A stretch of 64,000 bases of DNA from NCBI RefSeq assembly GCF_000243095.1, contig NZ_AHJE01000053.1:1-64000 (forward strand), read 5' to 3'. The notes below the pieces were generated by a model. The model saw nothing but the letters and a program-made list of their open reading frames with translations. It did no database searches and was not told the DNA's origin. The translations under genes were made by a program, and so were the position numbers. Position 1 is the stretch's first letter; the number at the start of each line of letters is the position of its first letter. Source of the stretch: Cupriavidus basilensis OR16 (GTDB lineage Bacteria; Pseudomonadota; Gammaproteobacteria; Burkholderiales; Burkholderiaceae). Positions 34,386-42,659 of the stretch are shown here, in pieces.

Positions 34386-35890
34386 TGCAGGAAGCATGCA
34401 TGCCGTTGCCTCCCACCAACCGAATCATGCGGGTGTTCGCCGTGCCAGCTAGATCCCTAATTTGTGCCTATGCCTGTGCCTGCGCTTGCGTTCTCGCCGG
34501 TTGCGCTAATACAGGCGGCATCACCCCATCATCCACCCTGATCGATGCCACAGCAGTCGATGCCGGCACCGCCTTGCGCACTACACAGCAGGACGCGGGC
34601 TGGCCGCAGCAGGCCTGGTGGGACCGCCTAGGCGACCCGGCATTGAATGCGCTGGTAGAGCGGGCGATCATAGGCAGTCCCGATATGCGAATCGCGCAGG
34701 CAAGAAGCCAGCTTGCCGAAGCGCAAGCCCGGATAGCCGGCGCTGCCGTCGAGCCCAGCGTCACCGGTGGCGGTGCGTTCGGCCGGACGCGGTTTCCACG
34801 ACTGTCCACCCCGCAGCCCATTGGCGGCCACACCACGTGGAACAACCACATAGGCATCGATCTCTCCTATGACCTCGACCTTTGGGGCAGGAACCGGGCC
34901 GTACTGCAGGGCACCATCGACAATGTGCAAGCGGCCGCCGCCGATGCCCGCGCCGTGCAGTTGAACCTGGAGACCTCCGTGGTTCGCGCCTATGTGGAAC
35001 TGGCCCTGCAGTATGCAATCTGGGATGTGAACAAGGCGATGCTTGCGCGGCAAAGCAATATCTACGACATCATCCGCAAGCGCAGCAGCCGGGGCCTTGC
35101 CAGCCAACTGGAACTGAGCCAGGCGCGCACGCCGATCCCTGCCCTGCTTGCGCAGCTACAACAATCGGAACGGGAGATCGCGCTGATCAAGAACCAACTT
35201 GCGGTGCTCAGCGGCGACGGTCCGGGCGCGGGGGAACGGCTGCAGCGCCCAAAACTGATACTGGAAACGCCGATTGCCGTGCCAGCCACGCTGCCGGCGG
35301 AACTGGTCGGACACAGGCCCGACATCGTGGCGCAGCGCTGGCGCGTAGAAACGGCAGCGCAAGGCATGAAGGTGGCAAAGGCAGATTTTTACCCGAACAT
35401 CAATCTCGTGGCGAGCCTGGGCCTGGCTTCCGCGGCCTTCGGCAACTTCTTTACGCTCATCAACAACGACGCGATCGGACACAACGTTGGCGCGGCGTTC
35501 TCGCTGCCTATCTTTGACGGTGGGAGAAGGCAGGGCAACTATGGCGCCGCAACCTCGAACTACGACCTCGCGGTCGAGAGCTACAATAAAGCGGTGCTTT
35601 CCGCCTTCCAAAGCGTGGCGGATCAAGTGATCTCCCTCCAGTCGCTCACCCAGCAGCAGGCCGGCATCGAGGAAGCGCTACTGTCGGCAAAGCAGGCGTA
35701 CGGGCTCGCCGAGAAAGGCTACCGCGGCGGGTTCACCGACTATCTCAACGTACTGAACACGGAGAACGAACTCAGGCGCCAGCAGCAAAGCCTCGCGCTG
35801 GTGCAGGCCAGCCGCCTCGATGCATGGGCACGTCTCATGCAAGCCCTGGGCGGTGGCTTTGATGAGACAACGTCTGCGAGCCAGGAATGA
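34385..35890 (+). CDS. Outer-membrane efflux lipoprotein, TolC/NodT type
   Basis: The 501-residue protein has a lipoprotein signal (VLAGC lipobox near residue 38) and two TolC-like outer-membrane efflux repeats: LNALVERAIIGSPDMRIAQAR, and GHRPDIVAQRWRVETAAQGM, FYPNINLVASLGLAS with the C-terminal GYRGGFTDYLNVLNTENELR. It provides the exit duct for the FUSC/HlyD pump. Start 34385, 34400 or 34427 are all possible in frame. It is translationally coupled to the FUSC gene. Confidence 0.9.
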   Translation: MQEACMPLPPTNRIMRVFAVPARSLICAYACACACVLAGCANTGGITPSSTLIDATAVDAGTALRTTQQDAGWPQQAWWDRLGDPALNALVERAIIGSPDMRIAQARSQLAEAQARIAGAAVEPSVTGGGAFGRTRFPRLSTPQPIGGHTTWNNHIGIDLSYDLDLWGRNRAVLQGTIDNVQAAAADARAVQLNLETSVVRAYVELALQYAIWDVNKAMLARQSNIYDIIRKRSSRGLASQLELSQARTPIPALLAQLQQSEREIALIKNQLAVLSGDGPGAGERLQRPKLILETPIAVPATLPAELVGHRPDIVAQRWRVETAAQGMKVAKADFYPNINLVASLGLASAAFGNFFTLINNDAIGHNVGAAFSLPIFDGGRRQGNYGAATSNYDLAVESYNKAVLSAFQSVADQVISLQSLTQQQAGIEEALLSAKQAYGLAEKGYRGGFTDYLNVLNTENELRRQQQSLALVQASRLDAWARLMQALGGGFDETTSASQE

Positions 35891-35911
35891 GCAAAGCCGG
35901 AGCAGTGTCCC

Positions 35912-36112
35912 ATGTCTCGTGAAATCGCCTTGTCATCCGTCCTGGTGCCGACTTTGCTGCCGGTATTCCTGGCTTGCGTGGTGCTCTACCTGCTGGTCGA
36001 TTACCTGTTCGCACGCATTGGTCTCTATCGTCTGGTGTGGCATCCCGCGTTGTTTCGCGCAGCCTTGTTCGTGTGCATGTTCAGCGGCATCGGCCTGATG
36101 CTATGGGCCTGA
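35912..36112 (+). CDS. DUF1656 small membrane protein (AaeX-like)
   Basis: The 66-residue product has two hydrophobic helices (VLVPTLLPVFLACVVLYLLV; ALFVCMFSGIGLMLWA) around the loop GLYRLVWHPALFR typical of DUF1656/AaeX proteins, which nearly always lie between the FUSC and HlyD genes of these pumps. Its role in the pump is unknown. Confidence 0.9.
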   Translation: MSREIALSSVLVPTLLPVFLACVVLYLLVDYLFARIGLYRLVWHPALFRAALFVCMFSGIGLMLWA

Positions 36113-36160
36113 GTCTCGAGCCCCGGGCAATCTCTAATCGGATCAAAATCATTCAGGAAC

Positions 36161-37042
36161 ATGAAATTGAAAACGCAATTCCTGTTGCGTCTGCTTGTCA
36201 CCTTGCTATTGACAATAGCGGCAATCGTACTCGGCTACAGTCTCTGGACACACTACATGTATTCACCATGGACGCGTGACGGCCGCGTCCGCGCGGAAGT
36301 GGTGAATATCGCGGCGGATGTCTCCGGCCTGGTTTCCCGCGTACCCGTGAAAGATAACCAGGAAGTACATCAAGGCGACCTGCTCTTCGTGATCGACCAG
36401 GAACGCTTCCGGCAGGCGCTCGCCCAAGCCGAAGCACAGGTCCAGGCCCGCAAGGCGGAGCTGGACATGCGGCACCAGCAGACAATGCGGCGCCGTGACC
36501 TCGATAGTTCGGTCATCTCGATAGAGAGCCGGGAGGATACCAGTGCCCAGGAGAAGCAAGCGAAAGCGAACTACGACGCTAGCCTGGCAGCCCGAGATAC
36601 CGCGAAGCTGAATCTGCAAAGAAGCGAGATTCGTTCCCCGGTAGACGGATACGTAACCAACCTGAATCTCTATGCTGGCGATTACGTGAGTGCCGGGTCG
36701 GCTCGCATGGCCGTCATCAACAAGCACTCCTACTGGATTTACGGCTACTTCGAAGAAACCAAACTGTCGAAGGTGCGCGTAGGCGCGAAAGTCGAGATCA
36801 GGCTGCTATCTGGTGGCGATCCGTTAAGCGGACATGTGGAGAGCATTGCACGAGGCATTGCCGACCGCGACAACCCTACCAGCGCGAATCTGTTGGCTGA
36901 CGTGAATCCCGTGTTCACCTGGATCCGGCTGGCGCAGCGCGTGCCCGTGCGCATCCATCTGGATGCTCCCCCTGACGACCTCCGCCTTGCGATGGGGACC
37001 ACGTGTACCGTCACCGTCGTTGCCGACGGCGGCGGAAAATAG
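36161..37042 (+). CDS. HlyD-family membrane fusion adaptor (AaeA/EmrA-like)
   Basis: The 293-residue protein has one N-terminal membrane helix (FLLRLLVTLLLTIAAIVLGY), a biotinyl-lipoyl half-motif (RAEVVNIAADVSGLVSRVPV), a coiled coil of about 80 residues, the second half (RSPVDGYVTNLNLYAGDYV) and a beta-barrel (YGYFEETKLSKVRVGAKVEI). It bridges the FUSC pump and outer-membrane duct. It is last in the four-gene efflux operon. Confidence 0.9.
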   Translation: MKLKTQFLLRLLVTLLLTIAAIVLGYSLWTHYMYSPWTRDGRVRAEVVNIAADVSGLVSRVPVKDNQEVHQGDLLFVIDQERFRQALAQAEAQVQARKAELDMRHQQTMRRRDLDSSVISIESREDTSAQEKQAKANYDASLAARDTAKLNLQRSEIRSPVDGYVTNLNLYAGDYVSAGSARMAVINKHSYWIYGYFEETKLSKVRVGAKVEIRLLSGGDPLSGHVESIARGIADRDNPTSANLLADVNPVFTWIRLAQRVPVRIHLDAPPDDLRLAMGTTCTVTVVADGGGK

Positions 37043-37044
37043 AG

Positions 37045-37065
37045 CGCGCCCGTTCCGAGGGCGCG
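37045..37065. terminator. Hairpin at the end of the efflux operon
   Basis: A 7-bp perfect GC stem (CGCGCCC with GGGCGCG) and 7-nt loop lie 2 bp after the adaptor stop codon, between convergent genes. A T-run is missing. Confidence 0.45.
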
Positions 37066-37083
37066 ATACCAAGCCGTGCATGC

Positions 37084-37380
37084 CTAGGAAACGAGCTTGA
37101 GCTTGTAGAACAATTCGACACGCTCCACCAAGTCACCTTTGTGCTCCTCGAACCGGCGTATATGTTCGGCTTGCGTGTGATGCTCTCCCTGGGCCTCTTC
37201 GCTCGCCCAGTGCTCCAGGAAGACGAATCGGCCCGGATCGTCCAGTTGTTCAAATAGCTCATAGCGCAAGTTGCCCCGGTCCTTGCGCGATGGCTCCACC
37301 ACAGCCGTCAGCTTCTCCCTGAGATCAGCCTCCCGCCCCGGCTTCGCATATACGATCACCAATACGAAGAAATCGTCCAT
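37084..37380 (-). CDS. YgiN/ABM-type small monooxygenase-fold protein
   Basis: The 98-residue protein starts MDDFFVLVIVYAKPGREADL and has the antibiotic-biosynthesis-monooxygenase ferredoxin-like pattern (KDRGNLRYELFEQLDDPGRF, VFLEHWASEEAQGEHHTQAE). Family members oxidise quinols or aromatic polyketides without cofactor. Start 37380 is chosen because GGAGGG is 7 nt upstream; the ATG just before it is too close. It may deal with a quinol formed by the neighbouring hydroxylase/dioxygenase genes. It lies downstream of the isochorismatase-type gene on the same strand. Confidence 0.82.
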   Translation of the reverse strand: MDDFFVLVIVYAKPGREADLREKLTAVVEPSRKDRGNLRYELFEQLDDPGRFVFLEHWASEEAQGEHHTQAEHIRRFEEHKGDLVERVELFYKLKLVS

Positions 37381-37539
37381 CATTCCCTCCGTCGTGCCGT
37401 CAAGCGCATGCAGCCATGCCATATCGGGCCGGGAAATGGCGGGCGCGTCAAAAGGGGGGGCCACGAACTCGCCAAGTCCCCCTGCACCCTGAACCGATGA
37501 AAGGGTCCGCCAGGCACGGCGGCCGAAACCGGGCCGATC

Positions 37540-38181
37540 CTAGTCCTTTTTCTCGTAGGCGAACTGGATGCCGGCAGTTCCCCCCGTTTCGATGAAGAGA
37601 TTCATGAACGCAGGCACCGTATCCGACCTGGCCCAGTCGCGCTGGAGTTCGCACAACATCTGCGTCCAGCTGATCATCTGGCCGCCCGCTTGTTCGATCC
37701 GCCGCAAAGCGGCCTCATGCGCCGCAACCGAGGTTCCGCCAACGGCGTCCACTACCGCATAGACTTCGTAACCCTCCTCCAGCGCATCCAGTGCGGGAAA
37801 GGACAGGCACGCCTCGGTCCACAGCGCGGTCATGATCAGCTTCTTGCGCCCAATTGCCTTGACTGCCTGCTTGAACTCCGTGTCTTCCCAGGAGTTGATG
37901 GACGTGCGATCGATGGTCGGCAGGTGGCCGAGCACCTTCTGAATCTGCGGGATTGGCGGCTTGTTCAGCCCGGTCTTCACGTTCACCGTCGAATGGACAA
38001 TTGGCAACCCGTACGCCACTGCCATCTTCGCGGTGCCGACGATGTTGTCGATCAGGAGTTGACGATCCATTGAGGCAATGGAGTTAACCTGCACCGGCTG
38101 GTAATCGATGATGATGAACGTTGAGTTCTGCGGGGTGAGAAGGTGATCACTCTTCGGATCGCGGATCGCTTCACTGGTCAT
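37540..38181 (-). CDS. Isochorismatase-fold cysteine hydrolase, copy 1
   Basis: The 213-residue protein has the isochorismatase-superfamily core: STFIIIDYQPVQVNSI (catalytic Asp), a central Lys region (RKKLIMTALWTEACLSFPAL, catalytic Cys in EAC) and GYEVYAVVDAVGGTS. Such enzymes hydrolyse amides or enol ethers. The start at 38181 has GGAGA upstream; the frame extends further but without support. A very similar gene lies at 44139-44777 on the other strand. Confidence 0.9.
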   Translation of the reverse strand: MTSEAIRDPKSDHLLTPQNSTFIIIDYQPVQVNSIASMDRQLLIDNIVGTAKMAVAYGLPIVHSTVNVKTGLNKPPIPQIQKVLGHLPTIDRTSINSWEDTEFKQAVKAIGRKKLIMTALWTEACLSFPALDALEEGYEVYAVVDAVGGTSVAAHEAALRRIEQAGGQMISWTQMLCELQRDWARSDTVPAFMNLFIETGGTAGIQFAYEKKD

Positions 38182-38790
38182 GCTAGTCTCCATTGCGGTA
38201 GTGTCGCCATGGGTGCCATGATTGGGCGCACGCCTGTCGAACCGCCTTTCAATGCCAAAGAGCGCGGTACCTGCGTGCAACTCGACAGGTCACCCACCTC
38301 CTAGCAACTCGATGTGTCGAGCCTAGTAAAAGTTACCCCCTCAATCAAGGACAATCCGCCAGTCGGAAAGAGCGAACGTGTTCGCGATTTCCCGTTGCCA
38401 CGAGGATCAGAGTGTCGGCGCCGAAGTCCGCACCGCCGCCGGGAACTTTGTCGTAACTGGCGATAGTTTTTTGAGCCGCCACCGCCACGCCATCGCGTGG
38501 TGCCTTTGCCGCCAGTTGATGCCGCAGGCAAGTGAGAGGGTCAGGGAAGCCGCCGCGCCAAAGAGGCGGCAAACTGGCTTTGTCGTGTTCTTCAAGTTCT
38601 GTCTCCATGCCGGGCATGTCCCTGCTCTTCCACATACGCTACCTGCGCGGTGGAAGCCATGGAGGGTGAGAAGACCCGAGGTGGCTGTAAAGCGATCTTT
38701 GATGAAAGCGCCGTCGCAGAAAACGATGGCAAGACAGGAATGAGGCGGACTACCGCAGAAGACGACTGGCGAAGATCCGCGGAAACGGCG
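38182..38790. other. 609-bp region with no confident gene; possible broken small exported ORF
   Basis: On the minus strand, a TTG at about 38595 after GGAGA opens KNTTKPVCRLFGAAASLTLS, which looks like a signal peptide; the frame then loses sense, while the next frame reads TIASYDKVPGGGADFGAD and ends at about 38345 with FRLADCP. This may be a small exported protein with a frameshift, but I know no family. A CTCGA-TGTG-TCGAG palindrome lies at 38308-38321. Nothing else is supported. Confidence 0.35.
38710..38730 (-). terminator. Hairpin downstream of the GntR gene, related to that at 22820
   Basis: GCCGTCG and CGATGGC pair over 7 bp with one G-T on the RNA, with a CAGAAAA loop. The surrounding bases (GTAAAGC upstream and AAAACGATGGCA) resemble those at 22820-22840. 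It lies 60 bp after the GntR stop on the minus strand. Confidence 0.4.
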
Positions 38791-39582
38791 TCAGACCCCC
38801 AGTTCTGCCGATGCGCTCCGCTTGCGCGCCGGCGCCGATTTGGCTATCTGTTGCTGGAGAAACTTCAGCACCAGGTTCGCGGTCGCCTGGAAATGATCGG
38901 AAAGAAGCCTGCAAGCTTTGTTGGCGTCGCGATCGACGATGGCATTGACAATTGCCTCATGTTCCGCTGCCACGTCCCGGCTTCGTTCGGCCTTGGGCAC
39001 GGCGAGAGAAATAACGCGGTAACGCGCCGTCTGGTCCCTGAGCACTGTCGAAAACCGGCGCATCCATGGCGACTTGCATCCCGCGATCAGAACCTCATGA
39101 AAGGTGGCGTGAGCCTCCTCCCACACGGGATTCAGCACTCCATCCTGTCCATGCAGAACCATCGGGATGCGCGTCAGGCGATAATGCGCAGCAATGACCT
39201 CTCCCTCCCAAGCGATATCTCCCGTCTCGATCGCGTCCCGGAGTGCGCTGGTTTCAATCTGCTGCCTGACACGGGTGATGTCCAGAAGCTCATCCGGCGA
39301 CAACTCAGCTACCCGAAAGCCCTTCTGATCAATTGCCAATACGAATCCGGTCGCGCACAGTCGCGACAGCGCCTCTCTTAGCGGAATAACACCGGCCTGG
39401 TAGCGCTCAGCCAACTCCTTCAGACGGAGCTTGCTACCGGCGGGCAATTCGCCGTTGATAATGTCTTCACGGACGGTCTGCTCGAGAATGGACGCCCAGG
39501 TCCGCCCTCCCAAGTCCAGCGTTTCCGGCGCAATGGCAGCAACTTCCTCGACGCCTGCCTTTGCTGACTTAGCTCTCGGCAC
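38791..39582 (-). CDS. GntR-family regulator with FCD effector domain
   Basis: The 263-residue protein has a winged helix (TVREDIINGELPAGSKLRLK, VIPLREALSRLCATGFVLAI) and a helical FCD domain (ITRVRQQIETSALRDAIETG; HATFHEVLIAGCKSPWMRRF; AEHEAIVNAIVDRDANKAC) with the metal-binding His spread typical of FadR-C regulators. No ATG is suitable; GTG at 39582 follows GAGG at 8 nt. A TTG at 39597 is the alternative. It probably represses the phenol hydroxylase/dioxygenase genes nearby and binds the palindrome just upstream of itself. Confidence 0.88.
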   Translation of the reverse strand: MPRAKSAKAGVEEVAAIAPETLDLGGRTWASILEQTVREDIINGELPAGSKLRLKELAERYQAGVIPLREALSRLCATGFVLAIDQKGFRVAELSPDELLDITRVRQQIETSALRDAIETGDIAWEGEVIAAHYRLTRIPMVLHGQDGVLNPVWEEAHATFHEVLIAGCKSPWMRRFSTVLRDQTARYRVISLAVPKAERSRDVAAEHEAIVNAIVDRDANKACRLLSDHFQATANLVLKFLQQQIAKSAPARKRSASAELGV

Positions 39583-39590
39583 AGTATCGC

Positions 39591-39636
39591 CTCGCAAAAT
39601 AATAGATAGTATGAACTATTATATATTTTTTGCGAG
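39591..39636. promoter_or_regulatory. Large inverted repeat just upstream of the GntR gene, candidate autoregulatory operator
   Basis: Outer arms CTCGCAAAA (39591-39599) and TTTTGCGAG (39628-39636) and inner arms ATAATAG (39599-39605) and CTATTAT (39616-39622) form a nested, AT-rich palindrome 9 bp upstream of the GTG start. It stands out from the GC-rich surroundings. Its words recur at 27917-27944. Confidence 0.6.
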
Positions 39637-39795
39637 ACGAGCAGGTCGCGATGCAGGCAAGACATCGCCCCCCCGTCGCGGCCTCTGTGTCGCCCATGGC
39701 CAACGCAGCATGGACCTCGCCGTTCCTGATGCTTTCGAACGAAGGCCGCTGGCGCAACGCGCCTGCCAGCGGCCTTGGCTCACCTGCGAGGTGTG

Positions 39796-41595
39796 TTATG
39801 CGGCGTGGCAGCCGACTTCGGAATCCGACAAGCGGCCGAGGATGCCCCGCATTACTGCGGAGAATTCTCGTTCGGAGTTGGCGCCATGCCGTTGTTGCCG
39901 CCAGCAAACGAAACGATCCGGCCGTACCAGAATCGCGCCCGAGTCGGTGATACCGCGCAGCTTGCCCCAGGTACCGTAGACATCGTGCGCATCACAGTTC
40001 GGTCCGCCAATGCTAGCCACCTCGATCTCGATTCCAGTTTCTTTCGAAATGGCAGTGGCGATGCGGTGCCAGGCGCCACCGCCGACACCTGTCAGCAGCG
40101 TAAAGCGACCGTGTCCAACCAGGTCCAGCGTGGAGACACGCTCCTTGCGATATTCAAGCCACGCGTGAGGAATGACCCCACCTGGCGAGGTGGTCGGATG
40201 GTAGTAGAGCTCAGGATCTCGTGTAAAGGGTTCGCGCGGCAGCCCGTCCGGCACTACCGCTGCCGACTGGTAAGTCTGGCCAAGCTCCACGCCGTGGCAA
40301 TTGAACTGGTAGTTCTGCAACTCGACCGCCTCTTGCAGAGTACGGCGCCGCTCCTGGCCCCGCTCCGTGCCTCCGAAGAGCTCATCGATGTTCTCCCAGC
40401 CCTCGGCTTCGCTCTGGCCTGGCTGGAATCCTAACGCCTGCGCGATCGGCAGCATATTGCGGACCGACTTCATCGCGCGGTCAACCACTTGCCTGGCGAC
40501 CGGCTGGCGTTCGGCGGAATAGCTGTCGAGCAATGCGTCGTGCGCACCGCCACGAATCACATACGCAAGCTTCCAGGCCAGATTAAAGGCATCCTGGATC
40601 GAGGTATTGGTGCCAAGACCGTTGGCGGGCGGGTGTCGATGTGCGGCATCGCCGGCGATGAAGACACGACCCTTGCGCATGTCCCTGGCTGCGACATGAT
40701 TGATCTGCCATTTACTAACAGCTTTTACCTTGATGGAAAGGGAGTCATCGCCGATGGTAGCCCTGGCACGCCGGATAATGGCTTGCTCACTGAGGTCTGG
40801 CTCGCCGTCGGCAGGATCGTACATGAATAGCAACACCCACTCGTTCCATGGGCGCACACAGATGTAGGTGCCGCTTCCCACCCAATAGTCATTGCCCGGC
40901 TGGGTCATCCAGTACAGCACACCGGGGCGATGCTCACAATATTTGGCCAGATCCACTTCGAGCCAGCAATTGACTGCAGCCCCGAGCCCCATCTGGCCTT
41001 CCATCTCGAATCCACATTGGGGCACCACTGTGCTAGCGGCGCCATCCGCGCCAATGACATAGCGCGCCTTGACCTGCATGGTCTCATCCGTGCTGCGGTT
41101 CCTCAGGATTGCCGTGACTGCATCGTCGTTCTGGGAGATCTGAATGAGTTCTGTATTGAACAGGAACTCTGCCCCACGCTCTCGTGCGCAGTCCAGGATG
41201 ACGGGCTCAAGCAGATGCTGCGGTGCGTTGCACATCTGGGATGGGCTAGCCATCGCGTAGTCCGCCTTGCGTTGCTCCGAACTGCCCCACGTTTGTAGTC
41301 GTGCGATCTCCGTGCCCGCAAAACTGGTCGCCCAGACATTGTTGCTCATCAGCTCGTTCGGCGCGGCGAACTGCCGCACGCGGTCTTCTATGCCCAGGTC
41401 GCGAAACACCTCCATGGTACGTTGGTTGGTGATGTGAGCGCGAGGCGAATTGGCGGTGCCGTGGTACTTGGTGATTGTCAGTGTCCGGACACCGTAGGTG
41501 GCCAGCAGTGCGGTGGAAACCAGACCCGCCGGTCCGGCGCCCACGACAAGAACGGGGACTTCGATCGTCTTCAATTTTGTCTCCTCGGATTTCAT
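39796..41595 (-). CDS. FAD-dependent phenol-type hydroxylase (TfdB/MhpA-like)
   Basis: The 599-residue flavoprotein has the GxGxxG motif (VPVLVVGAGPAGLVSTALLA), the DG motif (RYVIGADGAASTV) and the GD motif (RVFIAGDAAHRHPPANGLGT), and a C-terminal thioredoxin-like domain ending in the VRPDRFVCWR region. Size and N-terminus match 2,4-dichlorophenol 6-monooxygenase relatives, which ortho-hydroxylate phenols to catechols. The ATG at 41595 is preferred; a TTG lies 2 codons earlier. A ring-cleavage dioxygenase and FAH hydrolase lie just upstream on the same strand, so the hydroxylated product is probably cleaved in this locus. Confidence 0.88.
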   Translation of the reverse strand: MKSEETKLKTIEVPVLVVGAGPAGLVSTALLATYGVRTLTITKYHGTANSPRAHITNQRTMEVFRDLGIEDRVRQFAAPNELMSNNVWATSFAGTEIARLQTWGSSEQRKADYAMASPSQMCNAPQHLLEPVILDCARERGAEFLFNTELIQISQNDDAVTAILRNRSTDETMQVKARYVIGADGAASTVVPQCGFEMEGQMGLGAAVNCWLEVDLAKYCEHRPGVLYWMTQPGNDYWVGSGTYICVRPWNEWVLLFMYDPADGEPDLSEQAIIRRARATIGDDSLSIKVKAVSKWQINHVAARDMRKGRVFIAGDAAHRHPPANGLGTNTSIQDAFNLAWKLAYVIRGGAHDALLDSYSAERQPVARQVVDRAMKSVRNMLPIAQALGFQPGQSEAEGWENIDELFGGTERGQERRRTLQEAVELQNYQFNCHGVELGQTYQSAAVVPDGLPREPFTRDPELYYHPTTSPGGVIPHAWLEYRKERVSTLDLVGHGRFTLLTGVGGGAWHRIATAISKETGIEIEVASIGGPNCDAHDVYGTWGKLRGITDSGAILVRPDRFVCWRQQRHGANSEREFSAVMRGILGRLSDSEVGCHAA

Positions 41596-41606
41596 GCTCA
41601 AAGGCC

Positions 41607-42461
41607 TTATTGCATTTGTTCGTCGATGACGGGATTCGACAACGTGCCGATGCCTTCAATCGTGACCTCGCACACGTCACCATGGCGCATCAGCAGCTTC
41701 GGATCACGCGCCCAGCCAATACCGGACGGTGTACCGGCTACGATTACGTCACCAGCCTCGAGGGTGATCGCCTCGCTGATGATGGCGATCAGCGAAGCCA
41801 CGTCATACAACATGTCGGAGGTATTCGCGGACTGGACAACCTGCCCGTTCAGCCGCGTCTCCAGCTTGAGGCCAGCCGCGCCCGGCGGCAATTCATCCGC
41901 GGTCACCAGCACCGGCCCGAAGCCACCTGTTGCATCGAAATTCTTGCCAACCGTCCATTGGGGAGACTTGAACTGGTACTCTCGTACCGAACCGTCGTTG
42001 AAGATCGAGTAGCCGAACACATGAGCCAACGCGGCTTCCTTCGTAATATGCTTGCCGCCCTTTCCGATCACGACAGCCAGCTCGCCCTCGAAGTCCAGCG
42101 AATCGCTCACCAACGGTCGCACGATGGCACCGGCGTGACCCACCAAGCTGGTCGGCACGCGCAGGAACAGCGTCGGGTAGTCCGGCTGATCGTAAGGCGA
42201 CTCCTTGGTATGGTCGGCATAGTTAAGTCCTACGCAAAGAATCTTGCGAGGATTGACAACAGGCGGCAGATAAGTCAGCCGACTGCCATCCGGCACCAGT
42301 GCAGCTTCGGCATACAGGTTGCGTAGTTGATCTGCGCTCAAGCCTGACTCAATCAACGCACCAATATCATTGCCTGCTGCCGCAGGCAAGGCTAACACGC
42401 CCTCGGTGGTCACAATGCCCATACGTTGCTGGCCATCCAGCAGGAACGTTGTCAATTTCAT
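41607..42461 (-). CDS. Fumarylacetoacetase-fold hydrolase/hydratase
   Basis: The 284-residue protein has the FAH C-terminal domain: KILCVGLNYADHTKES, DFEGELAVVIGKGGKHI (metal-binding Glu pair), FGYSIFNDGSVREYQ, and DVIVAGTPSGIGWARDP. Relatives hydrolyse fumarylpyruvate or decarboxylate/hydrate meta-cleavage products. The start at 42461 (MKLTTFLLDG) fits the family; the frame extends upstream without support. It lies 11 bp upstream of the hydroxylase gene, so both are co-transcribed. The 198 bp before it hold no gene. Confidence 0.9.
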   Translation of the reverse strand: MKLTTFLLDGQQRMGIVTTEGVLALPAAAGNDIGALIESGLSADQLRNLYAEAALVPDGSRLTYLPPVVNPRKILCVGLNYADHTKESPYDQPDYPTLFLRVPTSLVGHAGAIVRPLVSDSLDFEGELAVVIGKGGKHITKEAALAHVFGYSIFNDGSVREYQFKSPQWTVGKNFDATGGFGPVLVTADELPPGAAGLKLETRLNGQVVQSANTSDMLYDVASLIAIISEAITLEAGDVIVAGTPSGIGWARDPKLLMRHGDVCEVTIEGIGTLSNPVIDEQMQ

Positions 42462-42659
42462 ATTCAAACTCCCAAGAAGTCGAGGCCATAACGCACAGCC
42501 GAACGATATAAATAAAATACAAATGCAAATATATTTCTGAAGCCAGCCCAACCCGGTTTCCGTCAACGCGGGGCTGGAGGCCCTCTGCGACAGAAGGAAC
42601 AGATTGAGCCTGGCGGCTGTCCACGGGTGCCAACTCGCCGTCATCTGCCTTGTTTCAAC

